Position numbers and translations under genes: made by a program
Notes under the pieces: model-generated
Told to the model about the DNA's origin: nothing
Seen by the model: the letters and a program-made list of their open reading frames with translations, nothing else
Databases searched by the model: none
Shown: positions 43,916-52,062 of the stretch, piece after piece
Numbering within the stretch: the stretch's first letter is position 1
Layout: each line of letters starts with the position of its first letter
IMG/VR virus record: IMGVR_UViG_3300020187_000009
Coordinates: 1 to 64,000 of that record
Source: a virus
Length of the DNA: 64,000 nt
Reading direction: 5' to 3' (one strand)

Positions 43916-44901
43916 ATAAAGATTTAAACAAAAATAGCGAAGAGTTGGCAAGAGATCTAGAATCTAGAGAAATGTCTAATCAGACTACAGAAGCTACGGA
44001 AGATCAAACTAGTAAAATGGAAGAGGCACTTGATAAAGAAGGGTTAGGTTCTATCAACATGGATAGGTTCAAGCCAGACACTGCAGTTGCACCAGACCTT
44101 GCACTCGGATGGCACGATGTACCACTAGATAGTTTACCATCATATGGTAGGTTTTATCCAACAGATACCATTATCAAAATTAGATCTGCTAAAGTTGCTG
44201 AAATTAGACACTTTTCAACAATGGATGAGAACAACTTGCTCGACATAGATGATAAGCTAAATGCAATTGTAGAGTCTTGCACTAGAGTTACTGCTAAAAC
44301 ATCTAGAGTTTCTTACAAAGATTTATGTGAAGAAGATAGATTTATACTTATTTTAGCAATCAGAGATCTTACATTTCCTGAACCTGAAAATAAGCTAAAA
44401 GTTGATTGGTCTAATAGTAAAGGTAAAAACCACGAAGTTGAAATAAAGAGAGAGCATTTTCAGTATTTTGACGTTCCTGCGGATATTGAAAAATACTATG
44501 ACGAAGAGCATAGAGCGTACTTAGTTAAAACAAAGACATATGGTGATATCATAATGAAGCCACCATCAATTGGAGTAATGCGCGAAATTACAACATATAT
44601 TAAAGAACGTAGAGATAAAGGTCAAGAAATAGATCAGTCTCTTCTTCAAATAGCGCCGTTTGTTGCTTCTGATTGGAGAACATTTAGTCAAAAAAGATTA
44701 TGGGAACTTGAAGTTGAAATGAATGGATGGGACAATAAAAAATATTTGTTACTATATAAGCTAGCTGAAAAATTAAAAATAGGTATTCAACCAGAAATGA
44801 AAGTTATGATCGAGGAAGAGGAGGCCTCGATCCCTATAAACTTTCGCGACGGGATCAAATCTCTTTTCATTGTTCAAGATCTCTCTGGAGAACTTCTTTA
44901 A
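43912..44901 (+). CDS. 26: Baseplate hub assembly protein (gp26/T4_baseplate-like)
   Basis: 329 residues; T4 gp26 is 208. After an acidic 50-residue N-terminus comes DVPLDSLPSYGRFYPTDT, then VAEIRHFSTMDENNLLDIDD and NAIVESCTRV, the signature of the T4 gp26 family. Later: EDRFILILAIRDLTFPEP and ITTYIKERRDKGQ. It works in hub/tail initiator assembly. It ends at CTT TAA G, a possible +1 frameshift site into the next frame (see 44887-44902), and precedes the tape measure gene, as tail assembly chaperones do. Confidence 0.8.
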   Translation: MNKDLNKNSEELARDLESREMSNQTTEATEDQTSKMEEALDKEGLGSINMDRFKPDTAVAPDLALGWHDVPLDSLPSYGRFYPTDTIIKIRSAKVAEIRHFSTMDENNLLDIDDKLNAIVESCTRVTAKTSRVSYKDLCEEDRFILILAIRDLTFPEPENKLKVDWSNSKGKNHEVEIKREHFQYFDVPADIEKYYDEEHRAYLVKTKTYGDIIMKPPSIGVMREITTYIKERRDKGQEIDQSLLQIAPFVASDWRTFSQKRLWELEVEMNGWDNKKYLLLYKLAEKLKIGIQPEMKVMIEEEEASIPINFRDGIKSLFIVQDLSGELL

Positions 44902-45121
44902 GGTACGGTTTTACATATATAAAAACCTATCGATACAGCCTTCTGAATTAGACAAGTTAGAATATTATGAATTTCATTATATTGTCAAAGATTTAGTAGA
45001 GGACGTTAAGAAAGAAAACGAAGCAAATAAAGGACAGCAAGAAGGTATGGGTAATATGATGGGAGGTATGAAAATGCCTAACATGAGTATACCAAGTATG
45101 AAAATGCCTAAAATGTCTTAA
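44870..45121 (+). CDS. Downstream frame of a possible tail chaperone frameshift product
   Basis: The frame is open from about 44870 (a TTG, the only start-like codon) to 45121 and overlaps the preceding gene by 32 bases in the +1 frame. There is no ATG before the conserved-looking part (FYIYKNLSIQPSELDKLEY, then YEFHYIVKDLVEDVKKENE). So it is either started at TTG or made as a +1 frameshift extension of the gp26-like protein. The C-terminus is Met/Pro/Gly-rich (MGGMKMPNMSIPSMKMPKMS), echoing the ending of the 47772 product (FPKMKLR). Followed by a terminator and then the tape measure gene. Confidence 0.65.
   Translation: MFKISLENFFKVRFYIYKNLSIQPSELDKLEYYEFHYIVKDLVEDVKKENEANKGQQEGMGNMMGGMKMPNMSIPSMKMPKMS
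44887..44902 (+). other. Candidate programmed +1 frameshift site
   Basis: GGAG at 44887-44890, then CTT at 44896-44898 immediately before the stop TAA and a G. This is the same layout as the bacterial prfB site (purine-rich element, CUU, stop). Slipping +1 on CTT continues into the open frame to 45121. Confidence 0.5.
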
Positions 45122-45131
45122 TGTGACTAAT

Positions 45132-45161
45132 GGGGAGGTATATATACCTCCCTATTTTTTT
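45132..45161 (+). terminator. Rho-independent terminator
   Basis: GGGAGGTATATATACCTCCC is a 20-base perfect palindrome, followed by a T run. Confidence 0.88.
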
Positions 45162-45170
45162 GATATATAA
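45162..45170 (+). promoter_or_regulatory. Late-type promoter signal (GATATATAA)
   Basis: Exact match directly after the terminator and 44 bases before the tape measure start. Confidence 0.6.
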
Positions 45171-45214
45171 CATAAGAGCATGTTCTCGTGCCGTTAAAAT
45201 AATAGATAACACAA

Positions 45215-47770
45215 GTGACTGATAAACAGTATTCAAATATATTAAGTCCTATTCAAAAGCTAACTTTATTAGCTGAGAAGGAAACGGTACCTTTACTAAG
45301 TTCGATTAAACAAACTAATTTTCGATTAGTTATCGCTGCTGTGTTAACTGCAAAGGAATTAAAGAAGCAAACGGTGCTTCTTACTGAATTAAGAGACTTA
45401 ATTAAGGCAGAGTCTAAGAAATCTAAGACTGAATCTAAAGACAAGAAGGGTAAGAAAGGTGGTGGATCATCCTTTAAACCAATGTCAATGAAAGATACAG
45501 GCATGACAGCGTTCATGGTTGTCGGAATGACTGCAGCAATAGTTGGGGCAGCTGCTCTTATAGGACTGACACCTAATGTAGAAATGAGGCAAGTAATTAC
45601 GATACTTGCAGTTACCGCAGCTCTTGCATTAATGACTCCAACTTTCTTAAAAATATTTAAAACATTATCAAAAACAGGAAAGGGTATTGCTAATAGGAAG
45701 GGTAAACTTGGGAAAGGCGGCGGCAGCGCTGCAGGAATATTAGGATTGATTGGTGCTACCGCACTTTCTCTTATTGGAATGGCAGGAATAGTTGTAATAA
45801 CTTCTATGCTGTTTCAATTAGTAATGCCAGTAACAGGAGATAAATTAATGACTGCTATTGTAATATCAGGTGCTTTATACCTAATGGGAATGGCTTTTAC
45901 TAAAATAATGAAAGCTATTAAAAAAATAAAGACAAAGCATCTTAAAAATGCAGCAATTGCAATTGGGGTAATGATAGGGGCAATTGTTGTAGCTTCATGG
46001 GCTTTTCAATTAATAATGCCTGTTCCTTTTGAAAAGTTATCTGCTGCATTTTTAATAGGACTTGCATTAATACCAGTATCTTTCGCATTCTCATTAATTC
46101 TTAAGAGTATTAAGAAAACTTCTATCAAAGAGGTTATTTTTGCTTCTTTGGCTTTACCATTAATCGCAATTGGAATCGCAGGAGTTGCATGGATATGGAA
46201 TTCTACATTACCTGATGATTACAAGGCACCTCCACTAGGATGGTCACTTCTTGCTGGTATATCAATGTTAGCATTTGCACTTTCATTTTATTTTATAATG
46301 AAAGCTGTCAAGGGAGCTTCAGTAAAACAATTAATTTTTGGAACTGCAGCAATCGCAGCAATCGCAGTAGGTATAGTAGCAGCTGGATGGATATTTAGCT
46401 ATTTGGCAGAAGAATATAAAGCGCCTCCGGTCGAGTGGTCACTATTATCTGGACTAGCAATGCTTGCATTCGCAGTTCCATTCGTACTGATAACTGTAAT
46501 ATTTAAGAAAATGGGAGTAGGTGTAAAGGATTTATTTATGGGAGTGCTAGGAATCGCAGCAGTAGCTATTTCAGTTCTTGCAGTTTCGTATCTGTTTGCT
46601 TATTTACCATCATCTTGGTTATTTCCACCACAAGACTGGGTAATAGGAGCTGCAATAGCTCTTGGTATAATGGCAATCCCAGTAGGACTTATTGCCGCAA
46701 TTATAAAAATACCAGCGGTTGGTGCTGTTGGATTCTTGCTTGGAGTAGTAGGTCTAATTGTATTAGCGGTTGGAATGTTAGCAGTCGCATGGATATTTAG
46801 CTTTATGCCAGATCTTGGTTCAATTGCAACAAACTTTACAAATGCATTAATGACACCAATAAACGCAATGATTGACGCATTCGCTAGGCTTAAAGATGAA
46901 ATCGGAGTCGATAATCTTTTACCAATGGCACTCGGAATAGCAGCACTTGGTATTGCATGGTTGGTATTCGTTGGAGCAACAGCAGGTGCAAGTGTTGTTG
47001 GAGGAGTAGGAAATGTAATAGGAGGACTACTTGATGGCATTGCTGGTCTATTTGGCAGTGACGCACCTTCTCCATTGGAGATTTTAGAAAAACTAGCAAT
47101 GCTAGGTCCACAGATACAAACTCTAGCAGATCCATTAAATATGGTTGCAGAAGCTTTTGGCAAATTCAGCGTTCTTGTTGCAGGAGGCGCAGTAGAAAAG
47201 ATCGCGAAATTAGTAAACGCTGTAGTTATGCCATTTGACTTGGAAACTATTGCTGCTTTGGGAATAAGTGATATTGATGCATACTACGATAAGTACGCAG
47301 CTACTATGAGAAGCGTTGCTGATTCATACGGTAAAATAGCAAAGCATTCTAATAATTTTAATGTCGACGCAATTAAGGCTAGTACTGAACTATTTAATGC
47401 TCTTGCCTATCTAGCAGCAAATGGAAGCGAGTCTGCTCTAGAAAAATTAGGAGACAAGTTAATAGGAGCTGTTGAAAAACTAGCTGAAATGATAGCAAAC
47501 TTTGAAGGTACAGTATCTGACGCTAATGAAAATACTAAGAGCGCTACAGCCTCTGATAATGGAGGCTCTAAAAGTACTCTTGAAAGAGCAGTCGATAGCG
47601 GAAAATCATTCTTAGGAGTAGGATCAGACACAGGAGGATCAAATAATTCATCTCAATCTTCCGGAGCTGGAGGATCTGCACCTCAACAGAATTTCGATAC
47701 TAGTGAAATCGTTAGCGAAATTAAGAAATTACAAAAAGCTCTTACTGTTAAGGGAGTTAAGATACAATAA
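45215..47770 (+). CDS. 29: Tape measure protein, hydrophobic and repetitive
   Basis: 851 residues from a GTG start. After a helical N-terminus and a basic Gly/Lys linker, residues about 95-600 hold a long series of hydrophobic helix pairs arranged in about 75-residue repeats: each has a W(I/A)F-type end (WIWNSTLP, WIFSYLAEEYKAPP, YLFAYLPSSWLFPP, WIFSFMPDL) and a following GWSLLAG/EWSLLSG-like segment. The C-terminal 200 residues are helical and then Ser/Gly/Asn-rich. Length, position after the gp26-like gene and membrane-active segments fit a tape measure that sets tail length and helps DNA entry. Confidence 0.78.
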   Translation: MTDKQYSNILSPIQKLTLLAEKETVPLLSSIKQTNFRLVIAAVLTAKELKKQTVLLTELRDLIKAESKKSKTESKDKKGKKGGGSSFKPMSMKDTGMTAFMVVGMTAAIVGAAALIGLTPNVEMRQVITILAVTAALALMTPTFLKIFKTLSKTGKGIANRKGKLGKGGGSAAGILGLIGATALSLIGMAGIVVITSMLFQLVMPVTGDKLMTAIVISGALYLMGMAFTKIMKAIKKIKTKHLKNAAIAIGVMIGAIVVASWAFQLIMPVPFEKLSAAFLIGLALIPVSFAFSLILKSIKKTSIKEVIFASLALPLIAIGIAGVAWIWNSTLPDDYKAPPLGWSLLAGISMLAFALSFYFIMKAVKGASVKQLIFGTAAIAAIAVGIVAAGWIFSYLAEEYKAPPVEWSLLSGLAMLAFAVPFVLITVIFKKMGVGVKDLFMGVLGIAAVAISVLAVSYLFAYLPSSWLFPPQDWVIGAAIALGIMAIPVGLIAAIIKIPAVGAVGFLLGVVGLIVLAVGMLAVAWIFSFMPDLGSIATNFTNALMTPINAMIDAFARLKDEIGVDNLLPMALGIAALGIAWLVFVGATAGASVVGGVGNVIGGLLDGIAGLFGSDAPSPLEILEKLAMLGPQIQTLADPLNMVAEAFGKFSVLVAGGAVEKIAKLVNAVVMPFDLETIAALGISDIDAYYDKYAATMRSVADSYGKIAKHSNNFNVDAIKASTELFNALAYLAANGSESALEKLGDKLIGAVEKLAEMIANFEGTVSDANENTKSATASDNGGSKSTLERAVDSGKSFLGVGSDTGGSNNSSQSSGAGGSAPQQNFDTSEIVSEIKKLQKALTVKGVKIQ

Positions 47771-47771
47771 T

Positions 47772-48479
47772 ATGAGCGAACAACTTAAACAATCATTTAC
47801 ATTCGAGTCTAGCGTATTGAGTAAAATCAATGGTATTAGTAATGGTGAATCTGTTAGTTCAAATAGTAATGTTCCATCTGGAAAGCAACTGAATTCTGGA
47901 GAATCTGGAATATCTAATTCAAATTCAAAGGTTACTGAAAATAATTCTTCAATGTCTACTGAGATTGACAAGGGTGATAGAAGCGTTAATGAAAGAGAGA
48001 ATCCTGGCAAGAATAAAGATATTTCTAGGAATAAAATGGAAAGTGAATCCAAAAAACCAATTCCTAATCAAAAGCTAGAAATTAAAAATCAGGACGTTAT
48101 ATCAAAGGACGATGGAAATGGAAACATTACATCAGAAGTAATAAATAAGACACCAGCTGCCGAGCATACTGAGCTAAACAGTAAGAAAGATGAGGCAAGA
48201 GGCGATATGATGAATTATACAATGGAGTCATTCTCTAAAGTAGGTCAGCCTGAAACTGGTGAAAAACAACAAGACCAAAAATCTGTAAATAAGCCAGCTA
48301 AAAAAGGCAATGGAGTTGGTAATATACCAGCAATTGATTCAAAGAAACCAACGCCAAGTTATCCTAGCCCTGGAAATATTAACGTTAAAACAGGCCCAAG
48401 ACCTTCAAAGGGACCTACTCCTAACAGGCCTAATGTTCGCGCTCCAAAGATTTCTTTTCCTAAAATGAAACTAAGATAG
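47772..48479 (+). CDS. Disordered, hydrophilic late protein
   Basis: 235 residues from the ATG at 47772 (an in-frame ATG at 47703 lies inside the tape measure gene). The sequence is low in hydrophobic residues and rich in Ser/Asn/Lys/Pro (SNSNVPSGKQLNSGESG, KKPTPSYPSPGN), so mostly disordered; only the termini look ordered (LKQSFTFESSVLSKI and APKISFPKMKLR). The ending resembles that of the 45121-terminating frame on the other side of the tape measure gene, suggesting a shared partner. Function unknown; probably tail assembly. Confidence 0.65.
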   Translation: MSEQLKQSFTFESSVLSKINGISNGESVSSNSNVPSGKQLNSGESGISNSNSKVTENNSSMSTEIDKGDRSVNERENPGKNKDISRNKMESESKKPIPNQKLEIKNQDVISKDDGNGNITSEVINKTPAAEHTELNSKKDEARGDMMNYTMESFSKVGQPETGEKQQDQKSVNKPAKKGNGVGNIPAIDSKKPTPSYPSPGNINVKTGPRPSKGPTPNRPNVRAPKISFPKMKLR

Positions 48480-48510
48480 GATTGGTCATATAAATTCTAA
48501 ACTAAGAATT

Positions 48511-48765
48511 ATGATCACATCAACAATTTCACAATACAATAGCTCTACTCTAAAATCTGCGTCATATAATTATGATAAGCATACTCTATTAGTTCAATTT
48601 AACGGAGCATCTTATTTATACAGTGGGGTTAATTTAGAAGATTGGAACAAATTTAACCTTGCAGATTCTCAAGGCATTGCGCTTAACCAATATATTAAAG
48701 GTAAGTATGAATTTAAAAAGATCAATGAAGATTCTGATATAGCAATTAAAGAAAAAACCCAATAA
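48511..48765 (+). CDS. KTSC-domain protein
   Basis: 84 residues: STISQYNSSTLKSASYNYD, then LLVQFNGASYLYSGVNLED and IKGKYEFKKI. This is the compact KTSC domain, first noted at the C-terminus of some lysyl-tRNA synthetases and common as a lone phage protein. The biochemical role is not established. It lies one base before the oxygenase-like gene and probably shares its transcript. Confidence 0.75.
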   Translation: MITSTISQYNSSTLKSASYNYDKHTLLVQFNGASYLYSGVNLEDWNKFNLADSQGIALNQYIKGKYEFKKINEDSDIAIKEKTQ

Positions 48766-48766
48766 T

Positions 48767-49351
48767 ATGGCAGACTTAAGCGCCATAATAGTAGATGACT
48801 TCTACGATGATATAGATGCTGTTCGAGAGATGGCAATGAAATTAGAATTTGGAGTACCTGGTAATTATCCAGGTAGAAGAACAGATCCTGTATGGACAGA
48901 ATCTACTAAAAAGTTAATACAGGATATTATTAGACCAATAGCTGGAAAAATTACATACTGGCCAGATACTTATACCGGAGCATTCCAATATACGACATCT
49001 CGAGATAGAAGTTGGATTCATGCAGATTCTGGTACAACTTGGGCAGGTGTTTTATATCTTACACCAGATGCACCATTATCTGCAGGAACTGGTTTATATA
49101 AACATAAAGAAACAGGACATGAGAGGGCACCTATTAACCCTGACGGATCCATTAATACTAAGCTATTAGATGAAATTAATAAAGATTCTCAAGATATGAC
49201 GAAATGGGAATTAGTTGATAGAATAGGAAACAAATACAATCGTCTTATATTATATAGAGGAGATTTATTTCACATGTCACTTGACTACTTTGGACAAGAC
49301 ATAAAAGATGGCCGTCTTTTTCAAACTTTCTTTTTTAGTACTGAAAAATAA
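48767..49351 (+). CDS. 2-oxoglutarate/Fe(II) oxygenase-like protein (DUF6445-type)
   Basis: 194 residues. IIVDDFYDDIDAVREMAMK, then NYPGRRTD at the start; HAD (HxD) in SWIHADSGTTWAGVLYL near 84 and FHMSLDYFG near 165, with R in GRLFQTFFF near 186, supply the metal and 2-oxoglutarate ligands. The fold is the double-stranded beta helix of prolyl-hydroxylase-like enzymes. T4-like phages of cyanobacteria carry many such genes; substrates are unknown. The stop overlaps the next ATG. Confidence 0.8.
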   Translation: MADLSAIIVDDFYDDIDAVREMAMKLEFGVPGNYPGRRTDPVWTESTKKLIQDIIRPIAGKITYWPDTYTGAFQYTTSRDRSWIHADSGTTWAGVLYLTPDAPLSAGTGLYKHKETGHERAPINPDGSINTKLLDEINKDSQDMTKWELVDRIGNKYNRLILYRGDLFHMSLDYFGQDIKDGRLFQTFFFSTEK

Positions 49352-49422
49352 TGGAAGATGAAATTATATTTTGGGACGATCAATGGAATGTTGACTCCCA
49401 ACCAACTGCTGCTAATTGTTAA
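49351..49422 (+). CDS. Possible 23-residue peptide
   Basis: ATG overlaps the stop of the preceding gene (TAATG), which would allow coupling. The peptide MEDEIIFWDDQWNVDSQPT... is very acidic with two Trp. It ends inside the 80-base promoter element. Too short to be sure it is made. Confidence 0.25.
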   Translation: MEDEIIFWDDQWNVDSQPTAANC

Positions 49423-49490
49423 TAACTTTTTAAAATCATTTCAACAAAAGTTTTTTATATCAATAAAATTGATTATATTTAACTATAATT
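49415..49490 (+). promoter_or_regulatory. Early-type promoter element, diverged copy
   Basis: ATTGTTAATAACTTTTT at the left, AAAAGTTTT in the middle and TGATTATATTTA then ACTATAATTA at the right, as in the four 80-base copies downstream. Ends seven bases before the gene at 49498. Confidence 0.65.
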
Positions 49491-49497
49491 AAAAAAT

Positions 49498-49821
49498 ATG
49501 AAAAAGATAATTACAATAGCAGCATTAGTATTTAGTATGAATGCAATGTCTCAAGAAGTTTACATTCCAAATGCATTTACACCTAATGGTGATGGCATTA
49601 ATGATACATGGAAACCAGAGTTTGGAGATACCCTTAATGTTAAAGATTACAATTTAGAAATCTATGATAGGTCAGGTATTCAAGTATTTCAGTCAAGTAA
49701 TCCAAATGTTTGGTGGGATGGTTTACCTTTTGATACAATATATGTTTATAGATTTTATATGAAATGTAGAGGATATAATGAAGCTATCATTAAAAGTGGA
49801 AGTATAACTGTAATACATTAA
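49498..49821 (+). CDS. Secreted protein made of a signal peptide and a T9SS type B sorting-domain-like fold
   Basis: 107 residues. MKKIITIAALVFSMNAMSQ is a clear signal peptide. The rest reads as the gliding-motility-associated C-terminal (type B T9SS sorting) domain: YIPNAFTPNGDGINDTW near 21-37, then LEIYDRSGIQVFQSS near 54, WWDGLPFD near 73, YVYRFYMKC and a final SGSITVIH. In host proteins this domain sits behind a large cargo and directs export through the type IX system, partner SprF. Here no cargo exists. It stands behind an early-type promoter element. It could compete for the T9SS machinery or cover the surface; a host-derived fragment is another reading. Confidence 0.85.
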   Translation: MKKIITIAALVFSMNAMSQEVYIPNAFTPNGDGINDTWKPEFGDTLNVKDYNLEIYDRSGIQVFQSSNPNVWWDGLPFDTIYVYRFYMKCRGYNEAIIKSGSITVIH

Positions 49822-49855
49822 AGAATTAAAACAATAGATCTAATTAAAAAGAAAC

Positions 49856-50536
49856 ATGAAGATAACATGTATATCAGATACTCACACTAAGCATAAGCAA
49901 TTAGATTTGCCTGGTGGAGATTTACTAATTCATGCTGGGGATATAATGAATAGTGGTTATAGCAAATCAGATATCCATGCATTCTGTGAATGGTTTGGAG
50001 CACAAGATTACAAACATAAAATCTTTATTGCAGGTAATCATGACCGAATGTTTGAAAATCATCCATTAGAAGCAAATACAATTGTAAACGACTATGATGT
50101 TACTTATTTACAAGATGAGCAATTAGATTTATGGGATGAGGAGGACCAACAATTAGTTATTTATGGAACTCCTTGGCAACCTGAATTTTGTAATTGGGCA
50201 TTTAATCTTCCTAGAAATGGTAAAGAACTTGAAGAAAAGTGGAATGCAATCCCAAAAGATACAGATATTCTTATTACACATGGACCACCACAAGGTCATT
50301 TAGATATTAGTGGTCCTCCATATAATGAAGGAAATCTTGGTTGTGAATTGTTAAGAGTTAAGGTAGATAATCAACCACCAAAGGTTCATGTATTTGGGCA
50401 TATTCACGGAAGTTACGGTTATAAATTCCACAATGGTACACATTTCATTAATGCATCAGTATTAAACGAAAGATATGACCAAGTAAATAAGCCAATAACT
50501 ATAGATTGGGATCCTGAATCAAATATATTATTCTAA
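49856..50536 (+). CDS. Calcineurin-like metallophosphoesterase
   Basis: 226 residues with all five metal-site motifs: CISDTHTKH near 5, LIHAGDIMNSG near 24, IAGNHDRM near 57, LITHGPPQGHLD near 141 and FGHIHGSYG near 180. The size and the THGPPxGHLD motif resemble the bacterial/eukaryotic MPPED-like phosphoesterases. The substrate is unknown; a phosphodiester such as a cyclic nucleotide would fit, which would matter for host signalling. It follows the T9SS-like gene by 34 bases on the same probable transcript. Confidence 0.88.
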   Translation: MKITCISDTHTKHKQLDLPGGDLLIHAGDIMNSGYSKSDIHAFCEWFGAQDYKHKIFIAGNHDRMFENHPLEANTIVNDYDVTYLQDEQLDLWDEEDQQLVIYGTPWQPEFCNWAFNLPRNGKELEEKWNAIPKDTDILITHGPPQGHLDISGPPYNEGNLGCELLRVKVDNQPPKVHVFGHIHGSYGYKFHNGTHFINASVLNERYDQVNKPITIDWDPESNILF

Positions 50537-50548
50537 AAAATAAAAGTT

Positions 50549-51193
50549 ATGATAGTCAAAAGTAGATTTGAAATAAAAGATACGAGAACGTTTAGCGAGA
50601 AGGCTAAATCATTCGGGCAAAGTATATTATTCTGGATGGGACGAAAGAAAGGAATTATTCACACAATGAATATTGGATTCAAAGATATTCGTGCTGTTTT
50701 CTTTCCAAAGGATTTCGCTGAGAAATACAGATATTTAGGAACTTTAGTTTGGAACGAGAACACTATACACTACAGGGCGTTATTTCCATTAGTTCTTGCA
50801 TTAGATTATGAAGCCAAACCAAAATGGTGTCCAAGATGGTTCTTAAGATTTTTACACCTTTTTGGTTCAGATAATTCAATAGTTAGAGTTAGAAATCGTA
50901 GACTACATAATCTAGAAAAGAAATTAACTAATGGTATTATGTTTGTTGATTGGAAAACAAAATGGTCTGATTATGATTTAAGAATTAGTATTTATGGACC
51001 GGAACACTTACAAGAATTGGCAAGTGCTATTGAAAATAGATTTTATAGTAAAGGTAGACAAACTGAATTAGTTGAGCAAATTAAAGCAATAAATCCAAAA
51101 GCAAATCCAATGTGGGGTAGTATTGGTAGTATTTCTAGATTGGAAAAAGAATTAGAGGAATTAGAAAATGAAAGAACAACTAATAACATTTGA
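50549..51193 (+). CDS. Unrecognised protein
   Basis: 214 residues, basic, with MIVKSRFEIKDTRTFSEKA, then KKGIIHTMNIGFKDIRAVFF, CPRWFLRFLHLFGSDN and a C-terminal helix SRLEKELEELENERT. Not clearly membrane-bound. It lies in the early-type operon after the phosphoesterase. No family recognised. Confidence 0.65.
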   Translation: MIVKSRFEIKDTRTFSEKAKSFGQSILFWMGRKKGIIHTMNIGFKDIRAVFFPKDFAEKYRYLGTLVWNENTIHYRALFPLVLALDYEAKPKWCPRWFLRFLHLFGSDNSIVRVRNRRLHNLEKKLTNGIMFVDWKTKWSDYDLRISIYGPEHLQELASAIENRFYSKGRQTELVEQIKAINPKANPMWGSIGSISRLEKELEELENERTTNNI

Positions 51194-51206
51194 AACAAAC
51201 TAGAAG

Positions 51207-51359
51207 ATGAAGATAAGTAAACACATAATAGTAGGTCAATTCCATGTATTACCATTCATTAAGATAACTCATGATATACTTCTTCCGGAAGAATATGAAT
51301 TGATAGTTGGATGGTTTAATATAGGAGTCTCATTATCATATAAACCAAAACAAAGATGA
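51207..51359 (+). CDS. 50-residue small protein
   Basis: Short gene 14 bases after the previous one: MKISKHIIVGQFHVLPFIK, then ILLPEEYELIVGWFNIGV and SYKPKQR. One moderately hydrophobic stretch (LIVGWFNIGVSLS) could be a strand or weak membrane helix. No family recognised; kept because it fills the space neatly with the usual A-rich start. Confidence 0.5.
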   Translation: MKISKHIIVGQFHVLPFIKITHDILLPEEYELIVGWFNIGVSLSYKPKQR

Positions 51360-51384
51360 TTAATTATAAAGATAGATTATAAAT

Positions 51385-52062
51385 ATGCGTTATTTAAGTA
51401 TAGATATCGAGACGACAGGTCTAGATCCTAAAACATGCCAAGTGCTTAGCATTGGAGCAGTAATAGAAGATACGAATAATATAGAACATATTGAAGATTT
51501 GCCAAAATTCCATGGAGTGATTAGTCAAATAAATATTAGTGGAGATGCATACGCAATTGATATGAATCGAGACTTAATATCTAATATTGTAGAATATCAA
51601 GGCATTAATAATTATGGAGATAGGTCTAATCTGGAAAAAACAACTGGCATGAAATTCTACAATAATCACGAGATTGTAGAAGAATTTTATTATTGGCTAG
51701 CCGCTAATGGTTTTACAGAACTTGGAAAATCTCAGTATACTACAACAAGTCGAGATGGACTTCCAGCACCAATGATTACAAATAAGACAAAGCCAGTAAA
51801 TATCACAGCCGCTGGTAAAAACTTTGGAACATTCGATCTCAAATTCTTAGAGCAACTCCCAAGATGGAAGCAATTAGTAAGAGTACGCCAAAGAATCTTA
51901 GATCCTAGCATTTTATATACTAATTGGGTAGATGATGAAAGTTTACCTAGCCTTTCAACATGCAAGCAACGTGCTAATTTACCAGGAGATGTTGCACATG
52001 ATGCACTAGAAGATGCGAAGGATGTAATAATGTTACTAAGAAAAGAATACTGTAATCCTTAA
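51385..52062 (+). CDS. DnaQ-like 3'-5' exonuclease (DexA-like)
   Basis: 225 residues. DEDDh motifs: LSIDIETTGLDPKT near 4 (ExoI), KNFGTFDLKFLEQ near 146 (ExoII) and VAHDALEDAKDVIML near 209 (ExoIII with His). T4 DexA (227 residues) is of the same size and type. It may degrade host or single-stranded DNA or trim ends. Stop lies at the left edge of an early-type promoter element. Confidence 0.85.
   Translation: MRYLSIDIETTGLDPKTCQVLSIGAVIEDTNNIEHIEDLPKFHGVISQINISGDAYAIDMNRDLISNIVEYQGINNYGDRSNLEKTTGMKFYNNHEIVEEFYYWLAANGFTELGKSQYTTTSRDGLPAPMITNKTKPVNITAAGKNFGTFDLKFLEQLPRWKQLVRVRQRILDPSILYTNWVDDESLPSLSTCKQRANLPGDVAHDALEDAKDVIMLLRKEYCNP

Noticed and set aside
46600-47163. Long minus-strand frame in the tape measure gene
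   Set aside because: Shadow of the low-stop-codon hydrophobic repeats; + strand tape measure is far better supported.
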